DNA of 64,000 nucleotides, taken from contig CM073590.1 of the NCBI GenBank assembly GCA_037074705.1, forward strand, positions 4,400,001-4,464,000, in the 5' to 3' direction. Of the stretch, positions 58,871 through 64,000 are shown one piece after another (the first letter of the stretch is position 1; each line of letters opens with the position of its first letter). This DNA comes from Zhengitettix transpicula (taxonomy: Eukaryota > Arthropoda > Insecta > Orthoptera > Tetrigidae). A program made the position numbers and the translations under genes. The notes under the pieces are model-generated. The model did not search any database, was not told where the DNA came from, and was given only the letters and a program-made list of their open reading frames with translations.

Positions 58871-59004
58871 CTCTCCCAGTGTCAATGCGTTTTCGTCGCT
58901 TTTGAGTTTTTTCAACTGATATATATATATGTTATGTTATGTTGTATTAAACGGTGTTCGTGTTTCCCCTTATTTCGTATCCTGACCCGAGTATTGAAAA
59001 CTTT

Positions 59005-59022
59005 TGTGTGTGTGTGTGTGTG
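59005..59022. repeat. (TG)9 microsatellite
   Basis: Simple TG dinucleotide run, the only clear one in a window dominated by (AT)n. Confidence 0.9.
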
Positions 59023-59259
59023 TCTACAAACGGTTCTCCTCTAGTAGGACTTCGCTACCCTAAGTGTTCCACTGGCTGGTTGCCTTGGACAAAAGAGGTG
59101 TTACAGCTTATAAAATCTAGCAATAATATGAATATGGTACCAGGAAACCACAGACCTAACAATTTTATTATACTTTCAGTTTTTGTTTCAACGATACCAA
59201 ACGTTGATGAATACGAGTTGGGAGACAATACTTAGATCAGATTTTAACAAAGAATTAAC

Positions 59260-60655
59260 AGATACCTGACGTAATAAGGCACCTGAAATTGTTGAAATTA
59301 CCGTAGAATAACTGTGATCCTCTGGCCATGAAGCAACGACAAGACTGTTCTAAATACTTTGTGAAATTTAGTAGATAAAAGTTCCATCATATTTTAAAAA
59401 TAATGTTATTATACCAATACCGAAGAAGTTAGATGCTGACACTGTGAATATTATAAGACCCTTAGTTCAGTAGCACATGCCTGAAAAATCGTGAAAATAA
59501 GTTTTTTCAGGAACGTCAGGTATAATGCTAGCTTGGACAAGCTCAGTTTTGTTTGAGGAATGAGGTTGGGACACGAGAAGCAATATTGACTCTGCGTTTG
59601 CTTGTAGAGGACAGGATAAGTAAAAACTAGACCAATTTCATGCGAAAAAATTTTTGGTAATGTAATTTTAACAAACTGCTCTGTATTTTGAAAATAATTG
59701 GAATAACGAAGAGAACGAAGCGTTATCTATAACGTATACAGAAGTCAGACAGCAGGAATTTGAATTTATGGACTCGAGAAGGCAACAATCAAGAATGGAG
59801 TAAGATAGTTTCGCAGTCTGTGGCTGACGCATTTTAATGTGCACATTTAACAAGCAATTGTCGCAGAGAAATTTGGATAAGGGGTCATTATTCAAGAAGA
59901 AGAAATCAACACTAATATTTGCTGACGACACTGTAATTTTATCAGACTTAACTGAAGATTTGAAACACTCGGTTTTCAAGATGCTATTTAACGAGTGCAA
60001 TATAAGCATTAATAGAAACAAAACTAAAGTAATGGTGTGTACCGAAAAGAAGAGTGGTGGTGCAAAGCGTATCAGATTAAGAAATGCTACTTTAATGGAA
60101 GTAGTTAATATTTGGGCAGTATAATAACTTTTGATGGTAAAATAGATATAAAAAGTCGGGTGGCACAAGCAACTAAGGCTTTCGTAAAAGAAGACGAATT
60201 TACTTACGTTTAATATAATTTTGGATACAAGGAAATCATTTCTACAAGTTTTTAAATGGAGTGTGGCGGTGTATGGGAGCGAAACTTGGACAATCGGCAG
60301 TGCAGAAAAAAAATGATTGGAAACCTTTGAAATGGGGAGTTACAGAAGAATGATGAAAGACAGATCGAGTCACAAATCTGGATGTTTTTAATAGAATGGA
60401 TGTAGAGAGAACATTATAGAGGACACTGACGATAGGAAGGAATAGGCTAGAAGGCCACACTTTGAGGCACGAAGGGCTCGTTAAATTAGTATTTGAGGGA
60501 AATGTGTAAGATAATAATGGAAGATTAGAATATATTAGGCAAATCAGGGAGTGGGCTGCAATAGTTATGCAGAGATGAAAAGATTAAGGAACACTAGCAT
60601 GAAGAACTACATCAAGACTGTCCGTGGACTGAGTACAACTACAACAAATTAAATT
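59260..60655 (+). pseudogene. Non-LTR retrotransposon (LINE) reverse transcriptase relic
   Basis: Pieces in shifting frames follow the RT order: VPSYFKNNVIIPIPKKLDAD (from about 59385); LGQAQFCLRNEVGTREAILT (fingers, QFGFRxGxGTREAI); LLCILKIIGITKRTKR; the catalytic FADD box at 59918-59929 in TLIFADDTVILSDLTEDL; KTKVMV; then KWSVAVYGSETWTIGSAEKK and LETFEMGSYRRMMK in the C-terminal region. The 3' end is near 60655 after a run of ACAACTACAAC. Stops and frameshifts throughout show it is dead. The clade (RTE-like or similar) cannot be settled by eye. No endonuclease domain is recognised upstream. Confidence 0.8.
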
Positions 60656-60689
60656 TATCAATGCATTTTAAGAATATGATCTACCTATT

Positions 60690-61145
60690 ATTTATACATC
60701 TAAACATACTTTTTCCATATTTGATGTCCTTAAAGATCCGATAAACAGAATGTTGTTTATAAAAATAATTTGAAAATTGTGCATCGTGTTATACCGGCGA
60801 GACTGAAAGGTCTTTAATTAATAGACTTAAAGAACACAAAGCAAATTTTAGATTCCTAAACATTGTTTAGAATTAAATCATATGTTCGACTTTAAGAGAA
60901 ACATTTATTTGACTTAATGAATGAAATTATGAAAAAAATAATTATCTCTAAAATATTGCATATAGGAATGCAATCTTAGATCACATTAATATCATAGAAC
61001 ATCTCTAAATATTTGGTATAGTTTCTCTGACATATTTCAATTATTTTACATCTATGTATCTCATATAAATTCCATGACCTCATTTTTATACAACTTGTGT
61101 TTTACATACACCTTCAGGCTGGTCGAAACGTAATAACTTTAAATT
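60690..61145 (+). mobile_element. Penelope-like element fragment, second lineage
   Basis: A reading frame at 60779-60870 gives CASCYTGETERSLINRLKEH followed by KANFR and a stop. This is a GIY-YIG core clearly different from the 22- and 58-kb family. The upstream frame FDVLKDPIN fits the linker before it. Near 61107-61131, CACCTTCAGGCTGG and TCGAAACGTA resemble a decayed PLE terminal/hammerhead 3' half. It lies directly behind the LINE relic. Confidence 0.65.
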
Positions 61146-62327
61146 TCAAAACAAATATTACTAGTTTTAGTCTGTAATCAAGGTCAAAATTCTTACAGTT
61201 TTAAACAAACCCTAAAATACCGGAGCATGAGTACGGCTTATTGTATTTCAGTTTTATGAGTCACAGAGTACAATATCTATTGATTCGTTTACAGTTGAGG
61301 ATCGATGACGAATGAATGTCGTGAAGAATCATAAATATCGCAGAACGTTAATGTACTACCGTGACACAAAACAAGTCACGGTCAACATTTATGCCACTTG
61401 ACACTGCAATCAATCATTGTCATGTTAAAATTTGTATGCAAAATAATTACCTGTTATGACTGTGTTTATAACTGACTTTTCAGAGTTGTTAATCCTATCA
61501 TACAGAAGGGATCAGAATTATTTAATTAAGTACAGCAAATACAAACTAAAAACGAATGGAAATAAAGGAGCTACTGAAAAAATGATTACAATTCAAATAA
61601 TAGCATGTTTCATTGGGACGCTTATGTCGAATACATACCAATTTTTTCCAAAAGAATCATTGAGACGGTTTGTTATTGGTCTTACCTGTAAGAAAGATTT
61701 TAAGGACGGCATACAAGTATTTTTCAAAATTTTCGTATTATTTGCTACACGTTTGCAACACGTGTTGAGAACCTCAAATCCTTCCTCAGTAGGAAAACGT
61801 GATATTCGTTACATTTTGTTTTGAGAATATTAAGAAGGGGAAACTCTTAAACACGCGATCATGCCTATAAATCTCTTCTACGTCCGACATTGTAATGCTG
61901 TTCTGTCAGTTGGGACCCAAACAGAATATATAATAATGATGAACTGGAATAGGTGCTTTATAGAGGAGTTCCACCACGTGGGTAACCCTCATGCAGCCTG
62001 TTACTCTAAAAAATAAAAAAAGGTGCTTAAGAGGGCTTTAAAATTGAACAGAACATTGTTCATCAATTAAGTTGCGAGTCCTTAGAAATAACTTCAATTA
62101 ATTTAAATATCAGGTTATTATAAAAGTACACAGACAAAAATATTGGTTGGGTACTTGTTACTATGGCAAAGTTCATAATGGTTTTAGAATATAGTACCGA
62201 ACATTTTTCGTTTCTAAACTGGGTTAAAACATAGATGAAGCAAATGTAATAGATATTAATTCAAACTTTAAACTTATTTTCAGAAAACGTAACGTCTTCA
62301 CTTTTTGTGTGTTTTTTCTCTGACATT
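61146..62327. other. AT-rich stretch with an unrecognised ORF
   Basis: A 122-codon plus-strand frame at 61456-61824 (starting MTVFITDFSELLILSY) has no family I recognise and no flanking gene signals. It may be chance. Confidence 0.35.
61952..62021 (+). repeat. Family A repeat, 3' tail only
   Basis: GAGTTCCACCACGTGGGTAA, CCTCATGCAGCCTGTTACTC and an A-rich end match the last 70 bases of the 50.2-kb copy, a typical 5'-truncated retroposed copy. Confidence 0.7.
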
Positions 62328-62451
62328 GCCATTGAGTCGATGAATAAGAAAGATAGCCAAATACAGACAAAATAATTGATATTTTGTCTATATTTCGGTA
62401 TCTTATTGTTAATTTTCAATAAGACGTATTTTTTTTATTTCGCCATTAAGT
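62328..62451. mobile_element. Family B foldback element, shortest copy
   Basis: AATAAGAAAGATAGCCAAAT faces ATTTCGGTATCTTATTG, and the outer end AATTTTCAATAAGACG matches other copies. The ribozyme centre is deleted. Direct repeats GCCATTGAGT (62328) and GCCATTAAGT (62442) match at 9 of 10 positions. Confidence 0.65.
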
Positions 62452-64000
62452 GAACACAATTTCATCGAGTAATAATCATTTACTTTAATAATTTCACTGA
62501 AACATTTATTATTTAAGGATTATAAAATTTAATATGACTGACTTTTAATTTAGGTATTTATGTAATGTAAACACAGATTATTAATCAGTCTCCATAAATA
62601 ATTAAAACTCTAATACTAATTTTTAGTGCTTCTTAACCAAGACGCTTTCGTCGAATAATTTATCTACAAAACAAAATTATATTTTTATAAAAAAAACATT
62701 TAAAATGTACAAATTTTCCGTTATTAATTAAATAATTAATCATTTTGATATATTACAATTATAATTAAATTTTAGTTTTGGTAGATTATATATATATATA
62801 TATAATGAATTTTCCACGGTTTATTACCCGACAATAAAAATAATGTTTTACGAAAAAAAAAATTCTGTGCCTGTAATATGAACCAAAACGGCGTTGGTAT
62901 AATAAATTTATTCTGTTTTACGTTCTTTATTTCAGAAGAAAATTATAATTAAATCTGAGTACATGAAGAAGTAACCAAATAACAGGCAAAATTAAATGAT
63001 AATATAAATATTATACTTTTAAAATAGGCGTTTTGAAAATTTATTATTTCTATAATTGAGTCTATAGCAAGATGAAAACTTTATTACTTAGAAAGTTGGA
63101 GAGATTATTATTTAAAGCATTATTAAAGATATTTTCATGTATTCTATTACTTCAATGGCTTATATATCGGTTTGAAATTAATTTTATTTTCATACGAATA
63201 GTCTAAGATTCAAAACTAATGCTATGACTGAATAAATACATCACTAATAAGACTTTTTCATTTATTATATTAGTGCGTACAGCAACTTAATATCTTATAA
63301 GAACATTTTACATATTTCTTGCGAATATTTGCGGGTGTAGGATAGTGTTAAATACAGAAAAATAATATTTTTTAAAGAAATTCTGTTTGGTTTTTATTTA
63401 ATACTACATATTGTTCAATTCATTTTATGTGTGTATAAAAACTAACACATTAATTACTCATAAAATACTCCTTACGATTCATACTACCTTTTGAATGTAC
63501 TGCGTGTATAATTCGTCAAATAATATTAAGTTCTAAAATCCTGTACGCTATCAAATCTCCATGATTAGTTACGACAAATCAATCAACAACAACGATACGA
63601 GCACAGGGTAAATGATTATTTTAATATAAACTCATAGATAGAAGCTTCTGATTTAACCATTTTATTATCATGTGATTTGTAAATGTCATCATTTGGAGTA
63701 ATATAAAAAAACAACGAGGATAACATCGTTTTGATGATAGGCAGGGCATTGATTCAATTTCTGTAAACACTAGGGAACATATGAGTTCTGCGAAATCATT
63801 GTGTGGCTTCAACTCAGTCGTCTGTCAAACAAAGCCGCGGTGTGCTAAATCCCTTAGAAGACAACGCCAAGACTCGAACTTCAATTCTCTCCTTCTCCGA
63901 AATCTATTTAGAGACGAATAAATGGAATTCAGGTGGTGACACAAACAACAGCCAAAAGACAGAACTCATGTTTGAAAAGTAAAATACTTATGGAAACTTA
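62452..64000. other. AT-rich stretch at the right edge
   Basis: (AT)n near 62786-62803. No gene, RNA or repeat recognised. Confidence 0.5.

Noticed and set aside
61456..61824. 122-codon frame as a gene
   Set aside because: No domain, signal peptide or splice context is recognisable and codon use is as AT-rich as the surrounding DNA.

Overview
The window is AT-rich eukaryotic DNA from an arthropod, most likely an insect with a large, repeat-filled genome. Candidates are a cockroach, termite or other polyneopteran; the species cannot be fixed from the sequence. Spliced exons, tRNA-derived SINEs, Penelope-like elements (PLEs), LINE relics and solo LTRs all point this way. There is no sign of bacterial or viral gene organisation.

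One host gene is well supported. It lies on the minus strand and encodes the N-terminal part of an immunoglobulin-superfamily cell-surface protein of the Dpr-interacting protein (DIP) type. Exon 1 (signal peptide) is at 49217-49283. Exons 2 to 6 follow at 5678-5775, 5182-5389, 2772-2930, 2121-2249 and 1901-2038. They encode Ig1, Ig2 and the first half of Ig3. Every splice junction has GT/AG ends and the codon phases join, giving 266 complete codons before the gene leaves the window at the left edge. Intron 1 would be about 43.4 kb, and most of the window lies inside it. A CpG-rich patch around exon 1 with an NRF1-like palindrome is the probable promoter.

The rest is intronic or upstream DNA filled with mobile-element debris. 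(i) Five degenerate LTRs share TGT...CA-type ends, and four are followed by a primer-binding-like motif. (ii) At least four PLE fragments contain the GIY-YIG region, from two lineages. (iii) A LINE reverse-transcriptase relic lies at about 59.26-60.65 kb and an RNase H relic at 50.6-50.9 kb. (iv) An A-tailed interspersed repeat ('family A') has about eight copies and a conserved internal hairpin. (v) tRNA-like SINE heads occur at several sites. (vi) An intact ORF of 144 codons at 15094-15528 carries the DNA-binding half of a mariner-type transposase. (vii) Tandem and segmental duplications and (AT)n tracts are scattered throughout.

The most interesting signal is a family of short foldback elements ('family B', about 100-255 bp; 15.5, 19.35, 32.45, 33.9, 39.8 and 62.3 kb). 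Three copies are flanked by exact 14-bp direct repeats. On the minus strand four copies carry a hammerhead-ribozyme-like core (CUGAnGA ... GAAAC) with a pairable stem I and a stem II that differs between copies yet stays paired. A second foldback family at 29.76-30.10 kb carries another hammerhead core with a GUC cleavage triplet, and weaker relics lie at 37.8 and 48.9 kb. Hammerheads are known from PLEs, so these look like small non-autonomous, retrozyme-like passengers of the PLE machinery. I saw no CRISPR array, no functional tRNA or rRNA, and no second host gene.
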